Shown in pieces: positions 46,401-55,883 of a DNA stretch of 64,000 nucleotides. This DNA comes from Chryseobacterium formosense (GTDB lineage Bacteria > Bacteroidota > Bacteroidia > Flavobacteriales > Weeksellaceae). The stretch covers positions 1,116,001-1,180,000 of the forward strand of contig NZ_FPAP01000001.1 of NCBI RefSeq assembly GCF_900116415.1, in the 5' to 3' direction. A program made the translations under genes and the position numbers. How positions within the stretch are numbered: position 1 is the first letter of the stretch; every line of letters starts with the position of its first letter. The notes beneath the pieces were generated by a model. It did no database searches. It worked only from the letters and a program-made list of their open reading frames with translations, and was not told the DNA's origin.

Positions 46401-46958
46401 ATAAAGTTCGGCAGATGATTTAGGAATAGAATTGGTTATACTCGACCATGTTGTGGTCGTCAAAAGTTTATAAACCTTATCACTTGAAGAATTTGCACTA
46501 TAATCAAATTTCACAGGCTTATTAGTCCAGTCGTTACCTACTTGGATTTGCTGATGAATTCTGTCCAATGGAGAATTCTCTATTATTTTTTCTGAGTAGA
46601 TCTTTTCTGATCCGTAAATGCCAGGCTGTGTAGCATTGGATAGCGGATTAGAAATGATAGAACCATTCATCGTATTTGGTTGCGGTATCGGAAGATAATC
46701 TTTTGATTGCCTCCCAAATCCATCATATTCGATATGCATAACCACATCTCTTTGCAATGGTGAGGCTTTGACATTCACGATTTGTTTTGGCCTGCCCAAA
46801 CCGTCGAAATATTTGACTGTCTCCGAAGTTTTGGAAGCCGCAGCACCATTATAATCAAGATATGTTTTTGTATACACATAATTTTCAGCTGTGCTTAACT
46901 GTGCCCGAACTAGACCCGATAAGAATAAAGTTACGATTGGAATTAATATTTTTTTCAT
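43434..46958 (-). CDS. YD/RHS-repeat polymorphic toxin with DUF6443 N-terminal domain
   Basis: A 1,174-residue protein with signal peptide (ending RAQ at about residue 20), DUF6443-type N-terminal domain (KTYLDYNGAAAS and KYFDGLGRPKQIV, about 25-120), numerous YD repeats (about 230-780, e.g. YDYTYDGLDRLKK) and the RHS core motif GARFYMPDVARFGTIDP at about residues 905-921 followed by NDPTG near 946. The last about 228 residues are the variable toxin part: a hydrophobic helical stretch (about 1040-1080) and a basic end containing SDEDIA and EQKARTTRNKQKK. Such proteins wrap their C-terminal toxin in an RHS cage. The toxic activity cannot be named from the sequence. It is encoded 9 bp after its partner and overlaps the immunity gene. 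Confidence 0.85.
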   Translation of the reverse strand: MKKILIPIVTLFLSGLVRAQLSTAENYVYTKTYLDYNGAAASKTSETVKYFDGLGRPKQIVNVKASPLQRDVVMHIEYDGFGRQSKDYLPIPQPNTMNGSIISNPLSNATQPGIYGSEKIYSEKIIENSPLDRIHQQIQVGNDWTNKPVKFDYSANSSSDKVYKLLTTTTWSSITNSIPKSSAELYYTDNKIYKNIVTDEDGNKTIEFKNGQGQIILVRKVLTATEYADTYYIYNEYNHLAFVIPPKAVREMQDNGFADGEEIPQTVLDNLCYQYRYDRRNRLVEKKLPGKGWEYMVYDKADRLIMTQDANLAQQSKWLITKYDKFGRVIYTGIISGGSRESMQGQAGGVIIAESRDPSGFTRNGMQIYYSNGYFIDIETVLSVNYYDSYLPGDPFPTMVYDQVVLPSDVQQYGVSTKGQLVSSFVKNIEDDNWTKTYYYYDLKGRPIRQYSQNHLGGYTNVEKRLDFSGNSNIILTQHKRLLTDTERVITENFTYDHQNRLLTHTHQVDGNPVEYLAQNEYNELSQLKSKKVGGANVGSGLQTVDYEYNIRGWMTRINNPNSLSNGDLFGYEIKYNNPVYTNLTNGKFNGNIAEIDWKSSFDNVLKRYDYTYDGLDRLKKGMYAEPDVANPQNGNFDEYLSYDLNGNISNLQRKAVPVSGLTSTVIDNLGYEYTGNRLNRIVENAMNDTGYEGGNNIITYDLNGNMTNMLDKGIENVRYNYQNLPENFQFMPVSNFGIPNYINLSYLYRSDGTKLRKIYSTRLEGRNMPTNNTITDYLDGFHYNYYESVSCITCRTEVAYEEQAFQKDIIIGPGIPPKPPVWTLDFVITAEGFYSYTENRYIYQYEDHLGNSRISYAKKLDGSLEITDKNDYYPFGLNHIGGSKSYVGGYMNYKYNGKELQETGMYDYGARFYMPDVARFGTIDPRSQYTHEAYSYVWNNPIFYNDPTGMTGEGFAHCPTCPKTAEFKPYIDDKENVYVYNSETNTASLKVTPIQEVTLTGSKALQTNMAGLSFTHQAFIPAIPAAYAFLEALFYTVATYAAWDIADKTADAIKNRDIYDEANEETTPKTFEIFPNVEQEIDINGVPIPVDDSGYKKPSSVFEFSKVARGNQRDTGLIGWSDEDIATELAGLKGNLSKEQKALKQRLTKEQKARTTRNKQKKSGEKGTGTGRR

Positions 46959-46967
46959 GATGAGGTC

Positions 46968-49900
46968 TTAGTTTTTATAATTGTATTTAAACTCTTTTAT
47001 TAGTTTTCCAGTAGATGAATTTTCTCTTATTTCTTTCAATCTTAAAGTATAATCGTAGAGATATACTTCTCTTGCTCCTAAAGGAGATGTAATACTTGTA
47101 ACGCCAACCATAGGATTATAAGTGTATGTCGTTATATGAAAAGCTGTAAAACCTGTTCCCTTCCTTAAATTATCTAAAGCATCGATTAGAGCCTGTTCGT
47201 AACTTACTGAACCGTATTGTCCATCCTCATTCGATTTTGTTATAGCTGCTGATATCAGCACATCGTCTTTGACATTATCATAAAATGCTCCTTCAATTTT
47301 TGCTATTGGCTGAGTCTGATTATAACCCCAAATTATGGTTACAGGAATTCCATTTTTGGTCGTGTATTGTAAAAGATTTCCTTTTGAATCATATTTGTCG
47401 TAAGTAACTTCGGTTGAGCCATATGCAACTTGAGGTACTATTGAAGGTCCTAATCCATTATTCACAACTTGTGTCATATCTTCAGAATAAAATAATTGCT
47501 CTTTAGGAAGCAATAAGCCAGATGAATTATCTGGAAAATATAGAACTTGGTTTCTCTTTTGAAAAATAGAGTTTTTATAGATTGAAGTAACAAGGGGAAT
47601 GTCTCGCATATTATTAACAACCATTATAGGAGTAAACTGATAAGGAGGCATGTTACTATTAGGCGAATTTCCATGTCGTAGATCATCAGCATATTGATAT
47701 TCAGTTTCGTAAATTTCGGCATTTGGATCCGTAATTTTTTTCTTAGTTAAGTTTAAATGATTTTTACCTTCATAAAAAAACTCTGTTTTAGTTTTTAAAT
47801 CACCAGTTGCAAAGAAATCAGTATTTTCTATTTTCTTAGGTGTAAATAATCCTCCGAATAATTTAAAAAAATACTTTGTTCTTAGTCTGTCAGTTACATA
47901 TGTTACAAAATTATTTGGCTTTATTTCGGCTATATCTGTAAACTCAGTATTTGTAGATTTTATCTTTAAGAAATTATTATCATAATATTCTTGCCTATAA
48001 ACTTTCCCCCTTTTGTATCCATTTGAATGATACGGAAGATTAATATTTGCTATATTAAGAGGAAAATAATTTACGTTTACAGCACTCAGATTATTGTCAA
48101 CTTCTTTTGAAATAGAAATATCCGGATAATTGCTGTAATTAGTAAAATAATGTTTTGTATATCCATTGTTATTTTCTTTTTCCGTCACTTCTGAATAAAG
48201 TACAGGAAATGAATTAAAAGCTGTTTCAATATAATTGTCAGAAGATACCTCAAGCCTTTCACTATTGCTATAGGGAGTCTGCATTCTTAGGTACATCAGA
48301 TTTCTATAATAATTCGAAAGAACTCCACTGGATTTGGTGGTCGCTGTATTGGGATTGTAATTACTTATGTATTTGTACTCTTTAGTGCCAATCAAAGTAC
48401 CATCATTAGAATAATTATTAATAGTATTTAGTCTACCTCCACCCACGATACCCTGAGATTCCACAAGAACATTTTTAAACTGTGAATTGTAATTTCGATC
48501 AATCTTTTCACTGTAATCATGTGGTTCATAGATGAACTCAGATTTACCTTTAGTCGGATAAATTATTGATTTTAGAAGAGCCGTAGCGTATAAATTGGGG
48601 TTAGCATCTCTAATATTTTCCGTAAAGCTATAAGCATCTGTGTTTTTATCTAAAGTAAAATTTGGAATTAGCTTTCCTGCTACCCTATTGTTCCAATACC
48701 CCCAATGATCAATACCTATCGTTGTCTCATCAGGCAACTCACTTTTACTGTAGTAATCAAATTTATATTCCTGAAGGTAGTCAAATGACAACCTTTCTTT
48801 TCTAAATAGTTTTACTTTATCTAAAAAGAAATAATCCTTATATCGATAGTATTCAAAAGCTACACTTTTTAACTGTTTTTGAAAATTATCAAAGAAATTA
48901 ATTCCTGTAAGTTTTAGTGATGGTATTGTATAGCTTGAATACTTATCAAATCTCTCATATGAGAAAGATGCTAATGTATTCCCATTTAATAATATCTCAA
49001 TTGGAAAACTTTTTTTTGTTGCAGAAAAGCTGTGTTGTACTGATGAATTAGAATAAGAAGATGAACTTCCCCAATAAATGGTTCCATCATAAAGCAGGTT
49101 TCCACTGCTGGTATTATAATTTGAGTTTTCTGCTAAAATATTTTGCCTCAGAACATGATGGTGATCAAACATTAACAAGAAGGGTTCTTGCGTCATTATT
49201 GAAATATTATCTCTATCTAAACAAAAATTTCGGTCGCTGTTAGAAATATCAGCTGTTCTATATTTAATTTCAATTATATTAGTATTTGGATACTCTATTT
49301 TAAAAAGGTTCCAAGCAGTAATTGTAAATCTATTTTGTGTAGTTTGTTCAGGATATAGAGGATATGATACCTCTAAATTTTCATAATTTCCTCCGAAATA
49401 GTATTTAATTCCTTTACCATCAGTTATTTTGATTACTGTTGGTTTTGTTAAACATCTAGACCCATTATTAAAAGAATTTAATGGCTGTCTTGAAGACATT
49501 TGTGAAATATCAATCAACAAATTTGGATTGTCGGAAACAATAATTGGTTCTCGATCATTTCCAATGAAGAAATAACCGCTCATCCCCATAAAGTTAAAGT
49601 TAAATTTGTCAGGCTCTATATCATATGAATAATTACCACATTTCATACCTATGTTACCATACCCCCCACTTAGTCCACTATAATTTTGATTATAAGTATC
49701 CTGATTATTTTTATAACAATTTCTGATACCTTCCAAATAACCATATAATACATTGGAAGACTGTGGTGATTCAGGAAAAAAATCGTCAGGAGTTCCTCTA
49801 ACCTCTCGACTGATAGAGCCTCCAACAGCTAAGGACCAGTCTAAACCAACATAATTTGATTTCTTTGAAGGTATAAATCCTGTTCCAAAATATCTGAGAT

Positions 49901-50111
49901 CTATGTTCAACCCATCTTGATTGTAAATATTATTATAACTGAATAGATTAATGTCATAAGAAACGCTACCCGTACTTAGACTGACCGGAATATTTCCAAA
50001 TTTTTCCATGTCGTACGTTTGAGGCGATTTAATAGTAGGAACAGTTTGCCCCATGCAGATCGACATTGGAACTATTACTAGTGTGAGTATAAAAAACTTT
50101 ATGTTATTCAT
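46968..50111 (-). CDS. Large secreted YD-associated partner protein
   Basis: A 1,047-residue protein with signal peptide (ending SICMGQ, about residue 22). The N-terminal part has a YD-associated opening seen in many Bacteroidota RHS loci (PVSLSTGSVSYDINLF and GLDWSLAVGGSISREVRG). The middle and C-terminal parts carry Tyr/Asp-rich beta-strand repeats related to, but more diverged than, YD repeats, ending in SPLGAREVYLYDYTLRLKEI. It has no toxin-like tail of its own. It is encoded 4 bp after the T9SS protein and 9 bp before the RHS toxin, so the three proteins are likely produced together, possibly as a secreted complex. Confidence 0.8.
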   Translation of the reverse strand: MNNIKFFILTLVIVPMSICMGQTVPTIKSPQTYDMEKFGNIPVSLSTGSVSYDINLFSYNNIYNQDGLNIDLRYFGTGFIPSKKSNYVGLDWSLAVGGSISREVRGTPDDFFPESPQSSNVLYGYLEGIRNCYKNNQDTYNQNYSGLSGGYGNIGMKCGNYSYDIEPDKFNFNFMGMSGYFFIGNDREPIIVSDNPNLLIDISQMSSRQPLNSFNNGSRCLTKPTVIKITDGKGIKYYFGGNYENLEVSYPLYPEQTTQNRFTITAWNLFKIEYPNTNIIEIKYRTADISNSDRNFCLDRDNISIMTQEPFLLMFDHHHVLRQNILAENSNYNTSSGNLLYDGTIYWGSSSSYSNSSVQHSFSATKKSFPIEILLNGNTLASFSYERFDKYSSYTIPSLKLTGINFFDNFQKQLKSVAFEYYRYKDYFFLDKVKLFRKERLSFDYLQEYKFDYYSKSELPDETTIGIDHWGYWNNRVAGKLIPNFTLDKNTDAYSFTENIRDANPNLYATALLKSIIYPTKGKSEFIYEPHDYSEKIDRNYNSQFKNVLVESQGIVGGGRLNTINNYSNDGTLIGTKEYKYISNYNPNTATTKSSGVLSNYYRNLMYLRMQTPYSNSERLEVSSDNYIETAFNSFPVLYSEVTEKENNNGYTKHYFTNYSNYPDISISKEVDNNLSAVNVNYFPLNIANINLPYHSNGYKRGKVYRQEYYDNNFLKIKSTNTEFTDIAEIKPNNFVTYVTDRLRTKYFFKLFGGLFTPKKIENTDFFATGDLKTKTEFFYEGKNHLNLTKKKITDPNAEIYETEYQYADDLRHGNSPNSNMPPYQFTPIMVVNNMRDIPLVTSIYKNSIFQKRNQVLYFPDNSSGLLLPKEQLFYSEDMTQVVNNGLGPSIVPQVAYGSTEVTYDKYDSKGNLLQYTTKNGIPVTIIWGYNQTQPIAKIEGAFYDNVKDDVLISAAITKSNEDGQYGSVSYEQALIDALDNLRKGTGFTAFHITTYTYNPMVGVTSITSPLGAREVYLYDYTLRLKEIRENSSTGKLIKEFKYNYKN

Positions 50112-50115
50112 TTTT

Positions 50116-51711
50116 CTATTTTTTTATTAATTTAGCATTAGCCGTCTGATCGGTATCTGTTTTTACAACAATCAGATATGCTCCCTGAATCAGATTCTGA
50201 GTATTCATTTTTATTACCTTATTCTTTGTTTTTAGTGATTGTAGCTGTCTGCCACCCATATCATACAAAGTTATATCCGCTTCCTCAAATTCAAAACCTA
50301 TTTCCACATAACAGTAATCACTCACCGGATTCGGGTAAATCTTCATATCCTGTTTTTCAATCAACTGATCAATCTGTTGGTCTCCAAGCTTTACAATCTT
50401 CCAGTTTTCTTTTCCCAATTCTTCAGCACTTGTTCCTGCCAATATAATAGAACCATCCTTATTCATTTTCAGGTCAGAAAGTCTTTCCTCTTTCTTTTTT
50501 GATTCTCCTTTTACGTGTTTTCTCCATTGCTCGTTTCCATTATTGTCAATATACAGCATCCAGAATGTTTCATCATCAGCTTCAATTCTTCCTTCAGCCT
50601 GAGTATAACCTCCAAACAAAACTCCTTTAGAGTTTTTTCCATCTCTTGTGTTAATTACATTCATTCCCATCAGAATATCACGGTTTTTTAAGTTGTACGA
50701 TTTCTGCCACTGTTCTTCACCTTTTGTGTTTAATGAGATTAACCAGATATCTGTTCCTTCTTCAATTCCTACGGTCTTATTTCCTGATTTCTCAGATCTC
50801 GATTCTCCTCCGATAATATACCCGGAAGCAGTAAAGACCATTGTTCTCACATGATCATCACCCTTACCGCCGAAGTTTTTATCCCATTCTACTTTCCCAT
50901 CCTTGCTCAGTTTTACGATCCAGTAATCGCCTTCTCCAAAGTTTTCTGTCTTTTTCGAAACAAATTGGGCTGATATAGAATTGTCCATATTCTCGCTTTT
51001 TACCGTATTATTTCCTGTGGAAATGCTGCTTCTGGAGTAAATACCTAATAAAGCACCTCCATCAGCAGTCGGAATCATCTTTTCTACTTCATCCAAACCT
51101 CTTCCGCCTAAAACTAATTCTGAAAGTATTTTTCCGTCCTTATCAAGTCTAGTTACTAACACATCTTTTGAACCAAAACCATTGGAAGCATTTTGAACAT
51201 TTCCTGCGACCATAAAACCAAAATCAGCAGTCTGAATAACAGATCTTGCTTCATCATCTTGTGATGTTCCTAAAGTTTTTTGCCACAGTTCATCTCCGAA
51301 TTCATTGATTCTGATGAGCCAGATATCAGACCCTCCTTTTGAAGCATCTTTTTTATCTAAACCTTTTCCCGAATAAGAAGTTCCAGCTAAAAGAAATCCT
51401 CCTTCTTGTGTAGCTACTGTTGCTGATAAAAAGTCATGATTTTGTCCAGAGAAATATTTTTCCCAGACTTCTTCGCCTTGCTGACTGAGTTTGACAAGAT
51501 GAAAATCGTAGCCGTTGTTTTGTTTGTTTTCGGAAGTGATTTTTTTTGATTGAATCGAGCTTCCTGTTATAAGGTATTGCTGATCGACTGTTGTGGTGAC
51601 TTGTGAAAGAAAATCCTGTGTAGAGGACTTAATATCTTTCTGCCATATCACCTCCTGCGAAAATACAATTGCACTACTTAGCAATAATGCACTCATGTAG
51701 AGTTTTTTCAT
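50116..51711 (-). CDS. T9SS-secreted beta-propeller-like protein heading the toxin operon
   Basis: A 531-residue protein with signal peptide (ending FSQE, residue 19), a series of about six repeats with the pattern GGDDWVVKL / GGFLLAGTS / LGLDEVEKM-like strands (about 40-440), and a C-terminal type A T9SS sorting domain (about 455-531) starting with IYPNPVSDY and ending with KLIKK. The sorting domain directs export across the outer membrane and surface attachment or release. It is the first gene of the operon that contains the RHS toxin. Confidence 0.88.
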   Translation of the reverse strand: MKKLYMSALLLSSAIVFSQEVIWQKDIKSSTQDFLSQVTTTVDQQYLITGSSIQSKKITSENKQNNGYDFHLVKLSQQGEEVWEKYFSGQNHDFLSATVATQEGGFLLAGTSYSGKGLDKKDASKGGSDIWLIRINEFGDELWQKTLGTSQDDEARSVIQTADFGFMVAGNVQNASNGFGSKDVLVTRLDKDGKILSELVLGGRGLDEVEKMIPTADGGALLGIYSRSSISTGNNTVKSENMDNSISAQFVSKKTENFGEGDYWIVKLSKDGKVEWDKNFGGKGDDHVRTMVFTASGYIIGGESRSEKSGNKTVGIEEGTDIWLISLNTKGEEQWQKSYNLKNRDILMGMNVINTRDGKNSKGVLFGGYTQAEGRIEADDETFWMLYIDNNGNEQWRKHVKGESKKKEERLSDLKMNKDGSIILAGTSAEELGKENWKIVKLGDQQIDQLIEKQDMKIYPNPVSDYCYVEIGFEFEEADITLYDMGGRQLQSLKTKNKVIKMNTQNLIQGAYLIVVKTDTDQTANAKLIKK

Positions 51712-51810
51712 GATTTAGTTTAATTTAACACCGTGCGAATTTAACTTTTTTTAACGTAATATATCACTTGGTGTATGAAAATTATTATGAGAATTATCAT
51801 ATCATTGTGA

Positions 51811-51818
51811 CAAAAGTA
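51811..51818 (-). promoter_or_regulatory. Candidate -7 box (TACTTTTG) of the T9SS/RHS operon
   Basis: On the minus strand TACTTTTG matches the Bacteroidota -7 consensus TAnnTTTG. It is preceded by TTG-containing sequence but at a short spacing, so the -33 element is weak. It would start transcription about 100 nt upstream of the operon's first ATG. Confidence 0.35.
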
Positions 51819-51923
51819 ATTCGCACAAACGACAAAACTTGACGTGTTGTAAAAAGTTATATCTAAATTTTTAAAATTTTTGTGATTAAGCTTCACCTTT
51901 TTACAAAAGTTATGCGCTATAAT

Positions 51924-51947
51924 AAAAAAGAACGTCTTAAAACGCTC
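51924..51947 (-). terminator. Intrinsic terminator of the SusC-SusD-S9 operon
   Basis: On the minus strand GAGCGT (51947-51942) pairs with ACGTTC (51935-51930), using one G-U pair, and runs into TTTTTT. It lies 17 bp after the S9 peptidase stop codon. Confidence 0.7.
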
Positions 51948-51963
51948 TCATAATCATTATATT

Positions 51964-54471
51964 TTAATAGCTAATCATCTCCTTCCTAATCCACTCCACA
52001 TCTTCACTACCCTTTAGAAAATAGTCCCACCACGCTATTACTCTTCGATTCAGATCAAAAGTCTCAGGTGTCATAAAACCTAAACTATGCGACTGGTCCC
52101 TATAATGCAACGCAACAACTGGCTTTCTATTCCTCAACAAACCTACATAAAAGGCTTCAGTCTGCTCAGGAACAACATTCGTATCTTTGCAACCAGCCCA
52201 CAAAAGCACCGGAGCATTAACGTTCTGAACATAATTGACCGGATTGTTCCGATCATACAGTTCCCGGTTTTCCGAATACGGAACATTCATCTCAAACTGA
52301 CCGTGTTCATATCTTGCATAATCAGGAACCTCAAACAGCGTGTTGTATGAAAAATATGCCTGTACCGTATTTGCTACGGAGGAGCCCGAAATGTACGCTG
52401 CAAATCTTTTCGATTGCGTTGCTATAAAATTCGTTTCGTATCCTCCCATTGAATGCCCCATTAGACCTACCTTTGAAAAGTCAATTGATGAGTGACCCTC
52501 CAACGCATCCAATGCTTTATTCACACAATCCAGAGATGAAACACCTGTTCCCCGATGGTCAAATACGATATCAGGCTGAAAGACAAAATATCCCTTCTCA
52601 ATCAACAGTCTTTTACTGAATCCATCCTGCGCTACATCGGCGGATATGTAGTGAGATGAAGCTGACGACTGCAGCTGATAAACCCGTACAACCATAGGAT
52701 ACTCCCTGCTTGGGTCATAATCTACAGGATAAGTCAAAATGCCCTTCAACGGCACACCCGAAGAATTACGATAATGCACCACTTCCACTTTCAGCTTTGC
52801 AGCAACACTATCCTGAGGATTGGTTTGATAAATCAACTTTCTATTTTTGGTAAAACCCGATATGGAATACAAGCCATCGGGAAGGTTAAAATTTTCCTCT
52901 ATGCTAAACCCCGATTTATTTTTACCTTTTCTACCAAAAATAACTTTTCTAACTCGTCTATCTGTTTCAGGAATAAGAACCACTGCTTTATCCCCATTCC
53001 ACTCTAAAACCGATGTAACACTTTGCACCGAATTGTAAAGCTGTAGTCTTAAAGGCTTTGCGGTGTCTACCGTAACCGTATTGAACTTGGTTTCCAAATG
53101 AGTAAAACCCATGACAACTTGCTTATCCATCACTACCACTTCAGCATCTTTTGAAATATCCAAAGACTTCAAAACACCAGTCTTCAGATCAAAACAATAA
53201 AGATCAGTCTTCCCACTAAAAAACAGTTGTCGTCCATCCAAACTAAAAACAGGATTCCGAAGATCAGCGCCTTTGATACCAGTCATCTTCTGATCTTGAA
53301 GATCAAACAATTTCCAGATTTTCTTCTTTCTGTCAAACGACATTGCATACCTTCCATCCGCAGAACCGAATATTTCGGCTGCCTGTGGATAAATCAAGGT
53401 ATAGGTTTTCAACTGGGTATCATAGAGAAACATATCATACCGGGGATTAGCGTGAACATAATCAAATGCTTCCTTATTGCTAAACGCCCATAAATAACGG
53501 CTGTTATTTAGCGGCGTAAAAACTTCAAACCTGTCCATAGGAAGTTCTGTGATCTTTTTAAAACTGTCCGTCAGATACCAAAACCGATACTTAGTCTTTC
53601 CATTCTTGGTAAACCGAAGTTCCTTAGCCGTTCCATACCAAAGTTTAACAATAGGAGTTTCAGGAACAGGAATCTGAGTTTCTGCAGTGACTAAAAAAGA
53701 TTTTCCATTTTCAACCTCCGTTACCTTAACCACCCTCTCAGGAATGTTCTGAAGCTCCTGAGGAGAAGTCAACATCCCCGTAAGGCAATCAAGAATCTTT
53801 ATTGATCTTGTATCAGATTTCACCTCCGTTTCTCTTATACTCAAATACCTACCCAAAGGCATCAGTTCAATTTTGTCAATGCTCAGACCACTGGTATATA
53901 TAATATCTCCCTTTTGCCCATCCCAAACCACAATCGAAGATCTTCCATCTGATGAGCTCCTCACCAATACCATTTTATGCTCATCACCCACTACTTTATC
54001 AACAGCATCAGCACGATACAAAACATCTCCTTCCAAATCATATACAGTCAACATTTTTTTACGGTCTACAACATAATACTGTCCTTTGCCTTTGATCACA
54101 CCTGCATTTCTTACAGAACTGTAATCCAATCTCTTTCCGGTTTTCACATTGACAAGCCTTGCTTTACCGACACCGGAAGCAAATAAATGGGTATTCGTCA
54201 CAAATGACCTTGAAATCGTATATCCTACAAGAGTATCAACGGGATTTTTCCTATTGTGCGAAAACACAAGCACCGTATCAACATTTCCCATGTATGATTT
54301 GGTCACCGCAGCATAGGATGCATCATCGTTTGTAGTAAGGAGATGTAAAGACGAAAACTGCGAGACCCATTTTTTCAACCCCTCATCTGTCATATCCTGA
54401 GCATTGACCGAGAACAAACCCCAAAACAACAAAACTCCAATAAGCAAAACCCGTCCACACTTCCCTTTCAT
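51964..54471 (-). CDS. S9-family (prolyl oligopeptidase-type) peptidase
   Basis: An 835-residue secreted peptidase from ATG 54471, whose A is the last base of the SusD stop codon (TGATG overlap). A 22-codon upstream extension in frame lies inside susD. Signal peptide at about 1-24 (ending VNAQ). An N-terminal beta-propeller-like domain (about 30-600) precedes the alpha/beta hydrolase. The catalytic triad is complete: Ser674 in GHSMGG, Asp763 in GCKDTN and His795 in DQSHSLGF. Family members cleave short peptides or prolyl bonds. It is co-transcribed with SusCD, so it probably processes the imported or surface-bound substrate. Confidence 0.9.
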   Translation of the reverse strand: MKGKCGRVLLIGVLLFWGLFSVNAQDMTDEGLKKWVSQFSSLHLLTTNDDASYAAVTKSYMGNVDTVLVFSHNRKNPVDTLVGYTISRSFVTNTHLFASGVGKARLVNVKTGKRLDYSSVRNAGVIKGKGQYYVVDRKKMLTVYDLEGDVLYRADAVDKVVGDEHKMVLVRSSSDGRSSIVVWDGQKGDIIYTSGLSIDKIELMPLGRYLSIRETEVKSDTRSIKILDCLTGMLTSPQELQNIPERVVKVTEVENGKSFLVTAETQIPVPETPIVKLWYGTAKELRFTKNGKTKYRFWYLTDSFKKITELPMDRFEVFTPLNNSRYLWAFSNKEAFDYVHANPRYDMFLYDTQLKTYTLIYPQAAEIFGSADGRYAMSFDRKKKIWKLFDLQDQKMTGIKGADLRNPVFSLDGRQLFFSGKTDLYCFDLKTGVLKSLDISKDAEVVVMDKQVVMGFTHLETKFNTVTVDTAKPLRLQLYNSVQSVTSVLEWNGDKAVVLIPETDRRVRKVIFGRKGKNKSGFSIEENFNLPDGLYSISGFTKNRKLIYQTNPQDSVAAKLKVEVVHYRNSSGVPLKGILTYPVDYDPSREYPMVVRVYQLQSSASSHYISADVAQDGFSKRLLIEKGYFVFQPDIVFDHRGTGVSSLDCVNKALDALEGHSSIDFSKVGLMGHSMGGYETNFIATQSKRFAAYISGSSVANTVQAYFSYNTLFEVPDYARYEHGQFEMNVPYSENRELYDRNNPVNYVQNVNAPVLLWAGCKDTNVVPEQTEAFYVGLLRNRKPVVALHYRDQSHSLGFMTPETFDLNRRVIAWWDYFLKGSEDVEWIRKEMISY

Positions 54472-55847
54472 CAGTATCCCGTATTTTGAGGATTCAGCTT
54501 CGAATTCAGCAGCAGTTCCTTCTGAGGAATCGGCCACAGCTTATGAAACTCTTTCCAGTTAGGCTTAGTAGAAACTAGCTGGTTGAGCTGCTCATTCCTC
54601 TTCAAATCTAGAAAACGGTGTCCCATCTCAGTAAAGAACTCCCTCCTGTTCTCATTCAGTATTTCGGTCAACAGTACATCCTTGGTAATTGCGGCACTCA
54701 AAACCGGAAGCCCAGCACGCTGTCTTGTCTTGTTCACAAAAGGAACAGCATCCGCAATGTTGTTCTGCTGTGTCAATGATTCAGCAAGAAGAAGATATAC
54801 TTCCTCCAATCTGAACACTACAGAATATTCCAAAGTATTCGCTGAACGAAGCTTATATTTTTCAGCCCTGTACCAGGTATTCCCGCCAACCGTCACAGCA
54901 GCCATCCAATTCAGTTTACGCAGGTCACCCGCAGGAAAACTTCCAATCAAAGAAGGCGTCAGCGAAAAAGCAGTCGGTGCTGCATTCACAAAATAATAGA
55001 TCGAAGCTTCCTTCGTGGCATCCCCTGAGTTTTTCGGCTTCAACTGCCAAAGAATATGGGTGCCTGATTTATGGAATACCTTGGTGATATCATTCTGAAA
55101 AGTATACAGAGGACTCTGCAGAATATTCTTCAGCAACACTTCCGCATGCCCATACTTTTTACGGTGCATAAAAACCTTTGCCAATAACAGTTCCGCCGTT
55201 TTCTTATTTACAAAAATGCGCTCCGCATTTCTGTAGGTATCATTCAGCGCTAAAACAGCCTCCGACAAATCCATTTCCAAACGATCCAACACCTCATCGG
55301 AAGGTGTCTTGGAAATCGTCTGATTAAGCGAATAATTCGTGGTTACCGGATATGGGATATCCCCGAAGACCTGTTGCAAATAAAAGAAAAGTAACGAACG
55401 GATGGTTAAAGCTTCAGCCTTAATGCGAATCTTATCCTTTTCAGCAATTCCGGTTGAACGCTCAACCCCTTCCAAAATACTGTTCGCATAATAAATCTTC
55501 TGATACGCAGCCGTCCAGAATGAGTTTACAGGAATACTGGAATCAATCAGCGTATTGTTGTAAATCTCGGGAAAACCATTGTTGGTAGCGGTCGTATGAT
55601 ACGTTAAATCATCAGTATACATCCCCAAAAGCCTGCCCGACTGATCCCCGGACACCGGGGAATTGTCCCAAAGACCTGCATACAGCGCAGACAATGCCGC
55701 ATTAGCAGTCTGCACATCATTAAACACATTCTCCGTACCGATCTGATTCTGGGGAAGGTCGGTCTCAATCATCTTCTCACAGGAAACACAGGTTGTCATC
55801 AGGCACAACGCTCCTGCCATGGTCAATATATAAATCAATAATTTCAT
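54471..55847 (-). CDS. SusD/RagB-family outer-membrane lipoprotein
   Basis: A 458-residue SusD-like lipoprotein: signal with lipobox (MTTCVSCEKM, Cys at about residue 23), N-terminal TPR-like helices (NALSALYAGLWDNS), a central region with the conserved AEALTIRSLLFFYLQQVFGDIPY read in pieces (RSLLFFYLQQVFGDIPY near residue 150), and a C-terminal region with RRREFFTEMGHRFLDLKR-type signature (ENRREFFTEMGHRFLDLKR, shown in part). SusD proteins cap the SusC pore and bind the ligand on the cell surface. It lies 36 bp after susC and overlaps the peptidase gene by 1 bp. Confidence 0.9.
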   Translation of the reverse strand: MKLLIYILTMAGALCLMTTCVSCEKMIETDLPQNQIGTENVFNDVQTANAALSALYAGLWDNSPVSGDQSGRLLGMYTDDLTYHTTATNNGFPEIYNNTLIDSSIPVNSFWTAAYQKIYYANSILEGVERSTGIAEKDKIRIKAEALTIRSLLFFYLQQVFGDIPYPVTTNYSLNQTISKTPSDEVLDRLEMDLSEAVLALNDTYRNAERIFVNKKTAELLLAKVFMHRKKYGHAEVLLKNILQSPLYTFQNDITKVFHKSGTHILWQLKPKNSGDATKEASIYYFVNAAPTAFSLTPSLIGSFPAGDLRKLNWMAAVTVGGNTWYRAEKYKLRSANTLEYSVVFRLEEVYLLLAESLTQQNNIADAVPFVNKTRQRAGLPVLSAAITKDVLLTEILNENRREFFTEMGHRFLDLKRNEQLNQLVSTKPNWKEFHKLWPIPQKELLLNSKLNPQNTGY

Positions 55848-55883
55848 TGAATTTCTTTTTTAAAGTTTAATAGGATTTTAAGA

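Noticed and set aside
51733..51826. Inverted GTGCGAATT / AATTCGCAC arms upstream of the T9SS operon
   Set aside because: Arms of about ten bases separated by 70 bp with no transposase or duplication; too weak to call a mobile element.
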